Shown: positions 40,028 to 48,535 of the stretch, in pieces | How positions within the stretch are numbered: the first letter of the stretch is position 1 | How the letters are laid out: each line of letters begins with the position of its first letter | Source: JADJGC01 sp964576925 | GTDB lineage: Bacteria; Zixibacteria; MSB-5A5; CAIYYT01 | Direction: 5' to 3' | DNA length: 64,000 nucleotides | Assembly (NCBI GenBank): GCA_964576925.1 | Contig: CAZNWJ010000010.1 | Span: 62,001 to 126,000, forward strand | Notes under the pieces: generated by a model | Seen by the model: the letters and a program-made list of their open reading frames with translations, nothing else | What the model was told of the DNA's origin: nothing | Database searches by the model: none | Position numbers and translations under genes: made by a program

Positions 40028-40351
40028 GTGTCGTATCGAGTTTACATCTTGCGTTGTGGAGACGGGACTTACTATACCGGCCAAACAACTAACCTTGACA
40101 AACGTCTTGAACTGCACTCCTCCGGCCGTGGCGCCCGCTATACGCGCGGTCGCGGCCCTCTCAAGTTGGTCTATCAAGTGGGTGTTGAGACTCTGCGCGA
40201 GGCTTTCGTTCTTGAAAGGAAGATCAAGCGCTTGCCCCGCACCGGCAAAGAAAGACTAATCGCATCCTTTGAAGTCGCTTGCACAAGTCCTCAAGATTCG
40301 AGAGGGAAGAAGCAGAAGACGAAGCGGCGATCTCAAGAGCGTACGCAGTGA
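40028..40351 (+). CDS. GIY-YIG domain protein (YhbQ/UPF0213-like)
   Basis: About 108 residues. The YRVYILRCGDGTYYTGQT segment is the GIY-YIG core of the YhbQ-type family. It is followed by the conserved Arg in LDKRLELH and the Glu in VLERKIKRL, the usual catalytic and metal residues. The C-terminal 25 residues are Lys/Arg/Gln-rich. Family members are small nucleases, some acting on structured DNA, though most are untested. The GTG at 40028 is chosen; a TTG at 40025 is closer to ideal spacing from GGAG (40013) and may be used. It overlaps the convergent ApbE gene by 19 bp. Confidence 0.82.
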   Translation: MSYRVYILRCGDGTYYTGQTTNLDKRLELHSSGRGARYTRGRGPLKLVYQVGVETLREAFVLERKIKRLPRTGKERLIASFEVACTSPQDSRGKKQKTKRRSQERTQ

Positions 40352-41238
40352 TGCACAACTTCCTGCGCCCGCAGAAAGCTCTCGGCGTCCTTGCCGCTCA
40401 ACATGGCCATCGTCGCGAGAAACCCCGCTTCACTGCACGTGTCTGATACAACCGTCACACTCCGCGGCGCATCCGCTACCGGCCATCCTGTGCGTGGATT
40501 GAGAATGTGCCCCAGTCGTTTTCCGCCGACCAGGCAGAACCGCTTGCTGTCCCCGCTGGTCGCGACAGCGCCGTTTTGTAGTTCCAGCGATCCCAGAATG
40601 GCCCCGTCCTCTCCCGGCTTTTCGATACCGATCACCCAGGGTTCGCCAGGGCGGTCCGGTGCCAGGCAGCGGATATCGCCGCCAAAGTTGACCATTACCG
40701 GGCGCAAGCACGCGCGAAAGACAAGGTCCGCTACTCGATCAACGGCGTATTCCTTCCCAATCCCGCCAAAATCAATCTCCATTCCGGGAAGCAACTGGAT
40801 CGAGTCGCTTTTCAGCGCTACTCTATCCCATCCCACCAACTTCAGTAATCCCTGAATCTGCTCTCGATCGGGAGCAAACTCCCCGCCGTCAAATCGCCAG
40901 GCCCGCCGGAGAATGCCCGAAGTTACGTCGAACAGCCCTTCGCTCAGTCCGAAGCACTGCTCAGCGTAATGCAGTAGCTTGTGAGTTTCTTCATCAAGAG
41001 CTACCGCCTTGCCTTCGCTGTTATTGATCCTGTGGACAATGTTGTCCTTGAGGTACCGGCTGTATTTCTGCTCGATCCGCTTGGTCTCATAAAAGGCGAG
41101 CGAGGCCAATTTCTCGACCTCGCTCTTGTCGTTTGTCTTTATCAAGACCTCACAGGGGCTCGCCATAGCGGTGAATTCCACCGTCCAGTAGCCCTCGTGC
41201 CGTTGCAGCGCGAATCCCTGACCTTGCTCACAGACCAC
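40333..41238 (-). CDS. apbE: FAD:protein FMN transferase (ApbE family)
   Basis: About 301 residues. It transfers FMN from FAD to Thr/Ser of extracytoplasmic proteins. Visible family marks are FTAMASPCEV near the start, FDVTSGILRRAW, EIDFGGIGKEYAVDRV, NFGGDIRCL and the metal-binding HILNPRTGWPV region. No signal peptide or lipobox is evident with the chosen GTG (41238), which overlaps the end of the DUF3570 gene; a cytoplasmic form or a different start cannot be excluded. It is last in an operon with TlpA-like, DUF4266 and DUF3570 genes, a set known to accompany ApbE. The flavin acceptor is probably encoded in the same operon (inference). Confidence 0.88.
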   Translation of the reverse strand: MVCEQGQGFALQRHEGYWTVEFTAMASPCEVLIKTNDKSEVEKLASLAFYETKRIEQKYSRYLKDNIVHRINNSEGKAVALDEETHKLLHYAEQCFGLSEGLFDVTSGILRRAWRFDGGEFAPDREQIQGLLKLVGWDRVALKSDSIQLLPGMEIDFGGIGKEYAVDRVADLVFRACLRPVMVNFGGDIRCLAPDRPGEPWVIGIEKPGEDGAILGSLELQNGAVATSGDSKRFCLVGGKRLGHILNPRTGWPVADAPRSVTVVSDTCSEAGFLATMAMLSGKDAESFLRAQEVVHHCVRS

Positions 41239-42499
41239 GTTCAAACCCCACTCTGAGCATGAACGCATCCATCTGCGGAAACAACTCATAGTCACGCAGC
41301 GTGCCAAAGGCTTCCGGCGGACTGCTGTCGCCCCTCTGTATGTAGTACTCTGCGCCGAAACGCGCCTGCATCAGGCCGCCAATCGGCAATACGAACTGTA
41401 CTCCGGTCGTCACCGCGTCGAAGTTTGCCAGCCGATAATCTGCAGAAGCATATTGTGGCAGTTCCTGTCCGCTGACCAGAAACCACTTATAGAAGTCCGC
41501 CGCAGTTTGGTGATACCAGCGCAAATGCGGCTCGATCGCTCGCCCGCTCTTGAACTGCCAGCGGTAAAACGCCTCTACGGTATGCGATCGAACACCCCAG
41601 TTGTCCCAAAAATACCTGTAGGCAAAATCGACGGTGTTTCCGGTGAAATAGTGCCTCACCTGTCCGTACAAAGCGTGCTTGCTGCGCGACCGCGGCCGCG
41701 ACTCAAACACATAATCCGTCGGCTCGCCCGCCTCCGGCGCTGCGGGACCTTCCACTACGCTGAGTATCTTGAAAGGGTCAGTCATGTAGCCCTCGGAGCG
41801 GCTGAACGAGTAGTTCATCCGGGCGACTGTCGAGCGGTTGAGCACCTGGCTGACATTGAACACCAGGTCGTACACATTCTTGTTATCTGTGCCTCGCAGG
41901 CGCGGCTGCGTTTCACCCGGTCCTGCCATCGACCCCAGTGGAATCGGTATACTGCCCTCGGGTCGAATCCGATCGCGTGAATAAGCGCCGGAAATACCGA
42001 TGGTCGTGTTTTTGCGATTGAAGTCGCGCGCCAGCGTGCCGTTTACGCCATACGAAACATAATCGTACTCGTTCGAGAACTGCCCGCCAAGCGCCGCGGC
42101 TGTCGTGGAACCAATCCTGTCCGACAAGCCAATTCCGAAGCTGAAGCGCGTATCGTGGAAGGTATCGTCGAGCGGGATCTTCCCGGGAGCGATCGTATAC
42201 TGCCCGCTGCCGGATGGACGAGTGAACGTCTGTACACGTTGCGCTGGTGTGGCGCCGTTCGGGGAAGCGCCGGTGAGTGCGTCGTAGGTCAGTTTGAGGT
42301 CGAGACCAAGTTCGCCTCGGAGCTGCTTTTTGATGTCAAACACACCCTCGAACGCGCTGACTCGATCCGATTCCGAGTAAAGCAAGAACGACGACTCAAC
42401 CCGGTTTACCGGCTGTGCCTGTCCTGAAGCCGTCCCGAGTAGCGCCGCCGCGAACGTTGCCAGCGCACCCTTGAGCGGCGTTTTGCGGTTTAGTTGCAC
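41228..42499 (-). CDS. DUF3570 outer-membrane beta-barrel protein
   Basis: About 423 residues: signal peptide (TPLKGALATFAAALLGTASGQAQ), then alternating amphipathic strands through the protein, matching the DUF3570 family (VESSFLLYSESDRVSAFEG, DLKLTYDALTGASPNG, HALYGQVRHYF). The call as an outer-membrane barrel is from the strand pattern and the ending ...FMLRVGFERGL. GTG 42499 is chosen because GGAGG lies six bases upstream; an ATG two codons earlier would abut the SD. It overlaps the DUF4266 gene and the ApbE gene. Confidence 0.85.
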   Translation of the reverse strand: MQLNRKTPLKGALATFAAALLGTASGQAQPVNRVESSFLLYSESDRVSAFEGVFDIKKQLRGELGLDLKLTYDALTGASPNGATPAQRVQTFTRPSGSGQYTIAPGKIPLDDTFHDTRFSFGIGLSDRIGSTTAAALGGQFSNEYDYVSYGVNGTLARDFNRKNTTIGISGAYSRDRIRPEGSIPIPLGSMAGPGETQPRLRGTDNKNVYDLVFNVSQVLNRSTVARMNYSFSRSEGYMTDPFKILSVVEGPAAPEAGEPTDYVFESRPRSRSKHALYGQVRHYFTGNTVDFAYRYFWDNWGVRSHTVEAFYRWQFKSGRAIEPHLRWYHQTAADFYKWFLVSGQELPQYASADYRLANFDAVTTGVQFVLPIGGLMQARFGAEYYIQRGDSSPPEAFGTLRDYELFPQMDAFMLRVGFERGL

Positions 42500-42723
42500 C
42501 CGCATCCTCCGCCGCCAAAACCACGTCCACCGCTGGAAGCTTCCTTACTGAAGTAAACGTGATCATCGATGCCGCGATCGATCGCCCCGGCATCAAGCTG
42601 CATCGTCGGTTTGGCCAGGACATCCCGCTCCCACACTTCAACCCCCATGTGCGCGCAGCCGCTCAATACGGTCAGAATCGCCAATCCGAACACAGCTGCT
42701 TTCAGCAGAGCATTGCGCGTCAC
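42490..42723 (-). CDS. DUF4266 small lipoprotein
   Basis: 77 residues. A lipoprotein signal (lipobox LSGC at about 19-22) is followed by a short acidic region and a Gly-rich tail ending GGGGCGCN. This matches the DUF4266 family, found beside DUF3570 and ApbE genes. The GTG overlaps the TlpA-like stop (GTGA), and its end overlaps the DUF3570 start, so all three are coupled. The Ser/Gly/Cys-rich tail (KEASSGGRGF) is a candidate flavin or metal site, which is untested. Confidence 0.8.
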   Translation of the reverse strand: MTRNALLKAAVFGLAILTVLSGCAHMGVEVWERDVLAKPTMQLDAGAIDRGIDDHVYFSKEASSGGRGFGGGGCGCN

Positions 42724-43220
42724 TTGCCCGCCTTCTCCGCCAGCAACGCCTTGATCGACTCCTCAATCTTCAACGTGTCCTTCGGATTGAACCCGCGGTG
42801 GGATTCGCGGAAATTGCCGTCGCGCCCGAAGACGTAAGATGTCGGCATCGCCTGTAGCTCGAACAGCTTGGCCAGCTCGCCGCGCGCATCGTAAATCACC
42901 TTGAACGGCGCCTTTGTCTCGGCCAGGAACGTCTTGGCGGCCTCCGCGTCGCGATCGACATTGACGGTGATGATCTGCAGACCCTTGTCGGCATACTTTG
43001 TCTGCAGCGTCTTCATCCAGGGAAACGACCTCCGGCAAGGAGCGCACCAAGAGGCCCAGAAATCGACATAAACCACCTTGCCGGTGAGCTCTATCGAGTC
43101 AGGCAGCGCGGCCTTAATCGCCGCCAACGATTTCTGGTTGTCTTCCGAGCGGGCTGATGGCGTTAGGAAGACCAGCGTAATGACGGCGTAAAGCCCGATT
43201 TTCACAACTTGTGATCCCAA
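42720..43220 (-). CDS. TlpA-like thioredoxin-fold protein (extracytoplasmic)
   Basis: About 166 residues. A signal peptide or anchor (VVKIGLYAVITLVFLTPSARS) precedes a thioredoxin fold with the active site WCAPC (about residue 58-62) and the cis-Pro region AMPTSYVFG. Exported TlpA-like proteins reduce or oxidise thiols of envelope proteins, often in cytochrome c maturation. The start is uncertain: TTG 43220 follows GAGGTC and GTG 43205 is the alternative. It is first in the TlpA / DUF4266 / DUF3570 / ApbE operon, so it may handle the Cys-rich DUF4266 lipoprotein (inference). Confidence 0.85.
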   Translation of the reverse strand: MGSQVVKIGLYAVITLVFLTPSARSEDNQKSLAAIKAALPDSIELTGKVVYVDFWASWCAPCRRSFPWMKTLQTKYADKGLQIITVNVDRDAEAAKTFLAETKAPFKVIYDARGELAKLFELQAMPTSYVFGRDGNFRESHRGFNPKDTLKIEESIKALLAEKAGK

Positions 43221-43469
43221 TGAATTGACCTCAGCTAATGGTTTCTGAATATCGGATAGCAATCATGTAGTTTTTTATATACACTCCATATATCGACCAG
43301 TTCCCTCTCTCGGAGAGGTTAGCGCTACAAACTTTTCAACGATTTTCGCCGGCAGCGGCGTAGCAAACAATTCTTATTGCTCAGAAACTCCAAGAAATCT
43401 ATCGTGATGTTATTGACTAAGATCGGAATATTGTGTTGGCGGCAGAAACACGCCACGGAGGGTAATTCA

Positions 43470-44246
43470 ATGAAGAAACTGATGGTGGGCTTAATCCTGA
43501 CTTGCCTCGCGCTCTTCGCCTGCGGCTGTATTGATTACAGCGAACTGCTTGAGATCAACGCTGACGGCACCGGCACCATGACCCTGCAGATGGTCATGCA
43601 CAAGAGCTACTTTGAAGGCCTGATGGCGCTGGCGGAAATGTCCGACTCCACCGCGGATACGCCCGACAGCGTCTTCAGCTTTATGAAACGCAAGGACCTC
43701 GAAGACCGCACCAAGGCCAGCAACGGGAAGGTCAAGTTGATTGACTTCAAAGAGAACATCAGCGATTCGACGATCGCTTATGAGGTGAAATTCTCTTTCA
43801 CCGATCTGCAGGAAATGCTCGCGGTCAGCGGCGATGTCGGCCAGGATGAGAGTATGGCGGCGCCTCGCTTCAAGCGCGACGTCAAGTTTGTCAAAGAGTC
43901 TTCGGGCAATTGGCACTATAGCCGCGCGCTCGGCGATTCAACCATGAATCCTTTTGCCCAACCGCAAGGCTCGGAGGAGTCGGAAAGTGTCGATCCCGAA
44001 CCGGCGACGGCTGAGGACTCGCTGGCGCAAGGCATGGCGGAGGGAATGAAGGACATGGGAAAGGCGATGATGCAGATGTTTGAGGGCGCCTTCGCCGGCA
44101 GGAAAATCAAATTGGCCGTCAAGTTCCCGGGCGACATTATCGAATCCAACGCCACCAGCACCGAGGGACGCACGGCGATTTGGGAGTATGCCTTTATGGA
44201 TCTCTTCAACGCGCCGCCGAAGCTCACCGCCGTCGTGAAACCGTAA
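43470..44246 (+). CDS. Lipoprotein of unknown function
   Basis: 258 residues with a lipoprotein signal (GLILTCLALFACGC, lipobox ACGC) and an acidic middle. The N-terminal mature part (IDYSELLEINADGTGTMTLQ) looks like the LppM-type domain seen in some FCB lipoproteins, a weak resemblance only. The ATG at 43470 follows GGAGGGT at good spacing; a longer frame from 43377 has no SD and would bury the signal peptide. A terminator follows at 44452. Confidence 0.78.
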   Translation: MKKLMVGLILTCLALFACGCIDYSELLEINADGTGTMTLQMVMHKSYFEGLMALAEMSDSTADTPDSVFSFMKRKDLEDRTKASNGKVKLIDFKENISDSTIAYEVKFSFTDLQEMLAVSGDVGQDESMAAPRFKRDVKFVKESSGNWHYSRALGDSTMNPFAQPQGSEESESVDPEPATAEDSLAQGMAEGMKDMGKAMMQMFEGAFAGRKIKLAVKFPGDIIESNATSTEGRTAIWEYAFMDLFNAPPKLTAVVKP

Positions 44247-44662
44247 GCTCCTTCTCGCGAGCAGGTTCTGCACGGTTGCGTTGGTTCGCTATCTGGCGAC
44301 GCAACGGGAGGTCTTCCGATTGAAAGCCCGCGGTTGCGGCGCTCCTTGATTTCGCGCGCCGTATCCAATGATCTTTGATGTTTGCGGCAGTTGAACGCGA
44401 AATGGTGAACCGGCGCCGCGCCATGATGCACCATGGCCCGCCGCTGAGACGAAATCATTGGCCGAATCGTGCCGATTCGGCCATTTGATTTCGAGTTGAA
44501 CCACTTGGCAAATTCCGCATCGTCTCCGGATCAACTCTATGATCACAGGGACACCCGCCATCCTCAATCTTCGCCCCTTCTGGTCGATACTTCTGGGGGG
44601 ACTGAAGGCCGACTTGGCCGTCCAGTCACCAATTCAACTTGAGGACTCTAAGGGAGGTCTGC
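44247..44662. other. Gap with terminator, upstream region of the chemoreceptor
   Basis: About 416 bp without a credible gene. It holds the hairpin at 44452-44493 and the SD AGGGAGGT just before the chemoreceptor start. Short frames present lack starts with SDs. Confidence 0.55.
44452..44493 (+). terminator. Nested inverted repeat / rho-independent terminator
   Basis: GGCCGAATC (44460-44468), loop GTGCC, GATTCGGCC (44474-44482): a 9-bp perfect stem. It is extended by an outer AAATCA / TGATTT pair (44452-44457 and 44486-44491), and followed by ATTTGATTTCG. It lies about 200 bp after the lipoprotein stop, so it may end that transcript. Confidence 0.6.
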
Positions 44663-46372
44663 TTGAAATCCATGTCAGTTCGATTGAAGGTTGCCCTCTG
44701 GGTGGGTTGCTGCTTGATCCTCATCACCGGCAGCGTCGCTGTAGTCAACAATCGCCTGCAGGTCGCCGCTCTCGATAAACTGCACTCCGAGACTGTTCGC
44801 TCACTCGAGTGGTCGCTCACCCGTCATATCGAACAAATCATGCTGAATGGCGAAAATGAAAAGCTCCAGCCTCTCACCGAGGAAGCCGTCACCAATGAAA
44901 TCGCTATCGAAGTGACGGTTGTCGACGCCGATCGCCGGGTTGCCCGGTCCTCCGAAAATGCCTTACTATCCCAGCCGTCGCGCGATCCGATCTGGCCAGG
45001 GGTCTTCTCGTCAACGAACGATACTACCGTTCTCATCGATCGCGACGGCATTCCGGCTGAAGCCAGTTATCGCGTGTTTCTCAACTCAAGAGACTGCGTT
45101 CAGTGCCATGACGTTGCCGAAAACAGCGTCCTCGGCGGACTGAAGATCGTCACCTCGCGCGCAGCCATTACTCAAGCCGGCACAAAGAGTTTCGTCACCA
45201 ACCTCCTCCTGACTTTTGCCGCCGCACTCATATTGCTCGTCGGTATTCTAAGAACACAAAACCGCCTGATTTTCAAACCTCTGGAAAGTGTGAAGCAGAA
45301 ACTGCAGCAGGCCACCAGCGGAGACATTGATCAGACGCTCGATGCGCGCAGTGACGACGAGATCGGCAGCTTCCTGAAATCACTTCAAGCACTGATCAAC
45401 TACATGAAGGCCTTTATCGGTGCCTCCGCGCGCATCGCCGAAGGCGACCTGCAGGTCAAGGTCGAACCGCGCTCAGAGCGCGACGAATTAGGCCGCGCTT
45501 ATCAAACCATGATTGCGCGGCTCGAAGACCTGGTTTCGCGTCTGCGCGGCATCTCCGGTAGTCTCGCCTCCGTCTCGCAGGAAATCACGAGTGTCTCTCA
45601 CGACACCGCCCGCAACACCGAAGACCAGGTTAACCGGGTCCAACAGGTGTCCGCGGCCATTCAACAAATGGCGGCGACCATTGCCGAAACCAGCCGCAAT
45701 ACGACCCAAGCCACCGGCGCCGCCTCACAGGCCGCATCGACCGCTGCCGAAGGTGCGCGCGTTGTCAAAGAGACCATCGACGGAATGCGCCTCATCGCAG
45801 AAACCGTCAGTCACTCCGCCGACTCAATCAGCCAGCTCTCCCACGCGGCTTCAGAAATCTCCCGCGTCATCGAGGTCATCTCTGATATCGCCGACCAGAC
45901 CAATCTGCTGGCCCTGAATGCCGCCATCGAAGCAGCCCGCGCCGGCGATCATGGTCGCGGCTTTGCTGTCGTGGCCGACGAAGTTCGTAAGCTCGCCGAG
46001 AAGACTAGTCAGGCCACCAGTCAGATCGTTAACATGGTCAAGGGTGTGCAGTCACAGACCCAATCCGCCGTGCAATCCATGGAGAGCAGTGTTGCAAAGG
46101 TCCACGCCGGGACCGAGCTCGCCGATCGCGCCGGTAGTCAATTGCAGTCGATCGTCGAGCTAGTCCACCAGGTCTCAAATATGATACACCAGATAGCTGC
46201 GGCAACCACGCAGCAATCCGCTGCCGCTGATGAGATCAATACCAATATCGAGCAGTTCGCCCGTCTAACCCGCGAAACCGCGACCAATGCTGAGCACTCG
46301 GCTCGCGGCGCCGAGAATCTGAATCGCCAGGCGGATGAACTCACCACCATCGTCCGGGGATTTCGAGTCTAG
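44663..46372 (+). CDS. Methyl-accepting chemotaxis protein with CxxCH heme motif in sensor domain
   Basis: About 569 residues. TM1 (about 11-30), a periplasmic sensor of about 150 residues, TM2 (about 178-198), HAMP (about 200-255) and a cytoplasmic signalling domain (about 300-569) with the conserved hairpin tip (ADQTNLLALNAAIEAARAGD). The sensor contains CVQCH (45095-45109, residue 145-149), a c-type heme attachment motif, followed by GGLKIVTSR. So it could sense redox state, oxygen or nitric oxide. The TTG start is five bases after GGAGG; an ATG at 44672 is possible. No chemotaxis cheA/cheW genes are in the window. Confidence 0.88.
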   Translation: MKSMSVRLKVALWVGCCLILITGSVAVVNNRLQVAALDKLHSETVRSLEWSLTRHIEQIMLNGENEKLQPLTEEAVTNEIAIEVTVVDADRRVARSSENALLSQPSRDPIWPGVFSSTNDTTVLIDRDGIPAEASYRVFLNSRDCVQCHDVAENSVLGGLKIVTSRAAITQAGTKSFVTNLLLTFAAALILLVGILRTQNRLIFKPLESVKQKLQQATSGDIDQTLDARSDDEIGSFLKSLQALINYMKAFIGASARIAEGDLQVKVEPRSERDELGRAYQTMIARLEDLVSRLRGISGSLASVSQEITSVSHDTARNTEDQVNRVQQVSAAIQQMAATIAETSRNTTQATGAASQAASTAAEGARVVKETIDGMRLIAETVSHSADSISQLSHAASEISRVIEVISDIADQTNLLALNAAIEAARAGDHGRGFAVVADEVRKLAEKTSQATSQIVNMVKGVQSQTQSAVQSMESSVAKVHAGTELADRAGSQLQSIVELVHQVSNMIHQIAAATTQQSAAADEINTNIEQFARLTRETATNAEHSARGAENLNRQADELTTIVRGFRV

Positions 46373-46598
46373 TTCGTCTTCCCGGTGAACGCTCTTCGCA
46401 GCGACCCCGGCCGTCGCGATCCGATCGCGCCTGCTCAGTTCCTGCCGACAGGAACCAGACCGAACTTTCCGTTTGTCGAACTCCATCAACTCGCTTACTC
46501 TCACACCTGACAATTCTGTATCATCTTTGATCCGAACCTGAATATCCAGCCGAAGCAATCCCTTCGGTTTGGCTCAACCTCTGCGAAAGGAGCACTCG

Positions 46599-47300
46599 AT
46601 GTCTCTCGGAAAACGCGCCGTCGCCGAGTTTCTCGGCACGTTCTGGCTCGTACTCGGCGGTTGCGGCAGCGCCGTCCTTGCGGCAGCCTTCCCCAACGTC
46701 GGAATCGGCCTGCTCGGCGTTGCCCTGGCCTTTGGTCTGACCGTCTTGACCATGGCCTTCGCCATCGGCCACATCTCCGGCTGTCACTTGAATCCCGCCG
46801 TTTCCCTCGGGTTGCTGGTCGGCGGCCGATTCAAAGCAGCTGAGTTCGTACCCTATGTGATTGCCCAGGTCATCGGCGGCATCGTCGGAGCTGGCGTCCT
46901 CTACTTCATCGCCAGCGGGCAAGCCGGTTTCGATATTGCCGGCGGCCTCGCCAGCAACGGTTACGCCGAACACTCCCCCGGCGGCTATTCGCTCGCGGCC
47001 GGCCTGGTGACCGAGATTGTAATGACCTTCATGTTCCTGATCATCATCCTCGGCGCCACCGACGAGCGCGCTCCCAAGGGTTTCGCGCCGATCGCCATCG
47101 GCCTTGGCTTGACCCTGATCCACTTGATCAGCATTCCGGTAACGAACACTTCCGTCAATCCGGCCCGCAGCACCGGCCCCGCGATCTTTGTCGGCGACTG
47201 GGCTCTATCGCAGCTTTGGCTGTTCTGGGTCGGACCTTTGCTTGGCGCGGCATTGGCAGGTCTGGTCTATCGCTGGCTCGGTGGCAATAACAAAGCCTGA
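46599..47300 (+). CDS. aqpZ: Aquaporin (AqpZ-like)
   Basis: 233 residues, six membrane helices plus two half-helices with the NPA motifs: HLNPAVSLG (about 65) and TSVNPARSTG (about 186). Overall length and the AEFLGTFWLVLGGCGSAV start are characteristic of AqpZ water channels. AAAGGAG lies 8 bases before the ATG at 46599; the longer frame from 46569 has no SD. It is probably monocistronic; no partner genes are evident. Confidence 0.92.
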   Translation: MSLGKRAVAEFLGTFWLVLGGCGSAVLAAAFPNVGIGLLGVALAFGLTVLTMAFAIGHISGCHLNPAVSLGLLVGGRFKAAEFVPYVIAQVIGGIVGAGVLYFIASGQAGFDIAGGLASNGYAEHSPGGYSLAAGLVTEIVMTFMFLIIILGATDERAPKGFAPIAIGLGLTLIHLISIPVTNTSVNPARSTGPAIFVGDWALSQLWLFWVGPLLGAALAGLVYRWLGGNNKA

Positions 47301-47329
47301 GACGCGACTCGCCGCCGCTTAATGCAGAT

Positions 47330-47394
47330 GCTTAGCGAAAGATCGAACACCGGCTCTTGGACACGGGTCGCTTGTTTGCCGCTGTGCGCTAAGC
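47330..47394. repeat. Inverted repeat after aquaporin gene
   Basis: GCTTAGCG (47330-47337) and CGCTAAGC (47387-47394) are perfect 8-bp inverted repeats separated by about 49 bp. The region may form a large hairpin or be a leftover of a mobile repeat. Function unknown. Confidence 0.4.
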
Positions 47395-47461
47395 GATCAC
47401 ATCACGGCAGGTAAGGTTTGCCGAAAACGCGACTTGACGTCATCGCCCCGGCGAATAACTT

Positions 47462-48313
47462 GTGGCGTTCCCGGGCGGCTTGAACCGCACGGGAACACAT
47501 CCGACAGTACTCGAGAGAAGCCAAGGAGTCAGTCTGCGTAGCGAAAAATGGACATTTAACGTTAATAGTAAGCTCGATCTCAATAGTTTCTACTTTGCCT
47601 TGTGCGAGTTCTGGCTCTCTGGTCAGACCAGCCGCTCTCAAGCCTCTGCTTCGCTGGTGCAAATCGCGCGCCAGGGCCAGCCTGCGCTCGAAATGCTCCG
47701 GCGCTGCCTGCCGTTGCTCGAAAGGGAAGTGCGCCAACTTTCTGCGCCCGGCTCGGTTGCCGGGGCTCGCGCCCTGACGCAGCTCTATCTGGAAATCAAA
47801 CGCCTGACGCAGGGGCACTCATACGTCAAAGTCCAGGTCTCGCTTCCCAAACGGGGCCGCTTCCGCAAGAGCACCAAAGGTCCCCTGCGTGAAGTCGGTG
47901 CTCCGGCCTCCTTCGATCGCCGCCACGTCCTCGCCGATTTCTTCTTCAAGAGCGACATCATCCCGACGATACTCAACCAGCTCGCAACTGGCGACGAACA
48001 GGCCGAGTACCTACGCGAGGTCGGCTGCGACCCCGCGCTCTTCTGCGGCAATATCCAGGTTGCCGCCCGCAAGTGGCAACTCAATATCTTCAATCATCTC
48101 GACAATCTCCACCTGGGCCCCAGTCACGCCAATCGCGTCCTCGGCGCCCGCGGCGTCGTGCTCGATCTGGCGCCCTGGCAAAACGACCTCCTCACCGTTT
48201 TGCGGCGTGATCTCGCCGACATCCTCGGCACCTACCGCCGCCTGAACGCGGCGATCGCGCACGATATCGAACAGCAGGTGATCCACGCTCTCCGGCAAGC
48301 CCGCCTGGGCTAA
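47462..48313 (+). CDS. Hypothetical protein, no family recognised
   Basis: 283 residues, mostly charged and helical, no signal peptide or membrane helix. Notable segments are LTQGHSYVKVQVSLPKRGRF (mid) and a well-patterned C-terminal half (SFDRRHVLADFFFKSDIIPT, KWQLNIFNHLDNLHLGPSHA). The start is uncertain: an AAGGAG at 47522-47527 has no standard start codon in suitable position in this frame; the GTG at 47462 or the TTG at 47480 is possible. Codon use fits neighbours, supporting a real gene. Function unknown. Confidence 0.6.
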   Translation: MAFPGGLNRTGTHPTVLERSQGVSLRSEKWTFNVNSKLDLNSFYFALCEFWLSGQTSRSQASASLVQIARQGQPALEMLRRCLPLLEREVRQLSAPGSVAGARALTQLYLEIKRLTQGHSYVKVQVSLPKRGRFRKSTKGPLREVGAPASFDRRHVLADFFFKSDIIPTILNQLATGDEQAEYLREVGCDPALFCGNIQVAARKWQLNIFNHLDNLHLGPSHANRVLGARGVVLDLAPWQNDLLTVLRRDLADILGTYRRLNAAIAHDIEQQVIHALRQARLG

Positions 48314-48535
48314 TACGCGTTGAAGTCGGACGTTTCTCCCCGATACGTTCGCGAAGCTCCGTTCCATTCCGCAACGGCAGATTGCCGTTCTTGCGTCTCG
48401 CGCAGATACACTATTCAGGGAATCTTACAGCTACCGATAACTTAACTAGCTAGGCCCGATCCTGTATCTTCACCTCGCGTCATCACCTCGAAGGATTCGG
48501 GAAAACGATCGGCTCCACAACTGGGACGGAAACCA

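Noticed and set aside
46438..46455. GTTCCTG-CCGA-CAGGAAC hairpin after the chemoreceptor as a terminator.
   Set aside because: Only 7 bp and not followed by a T-tract; too weak to call.
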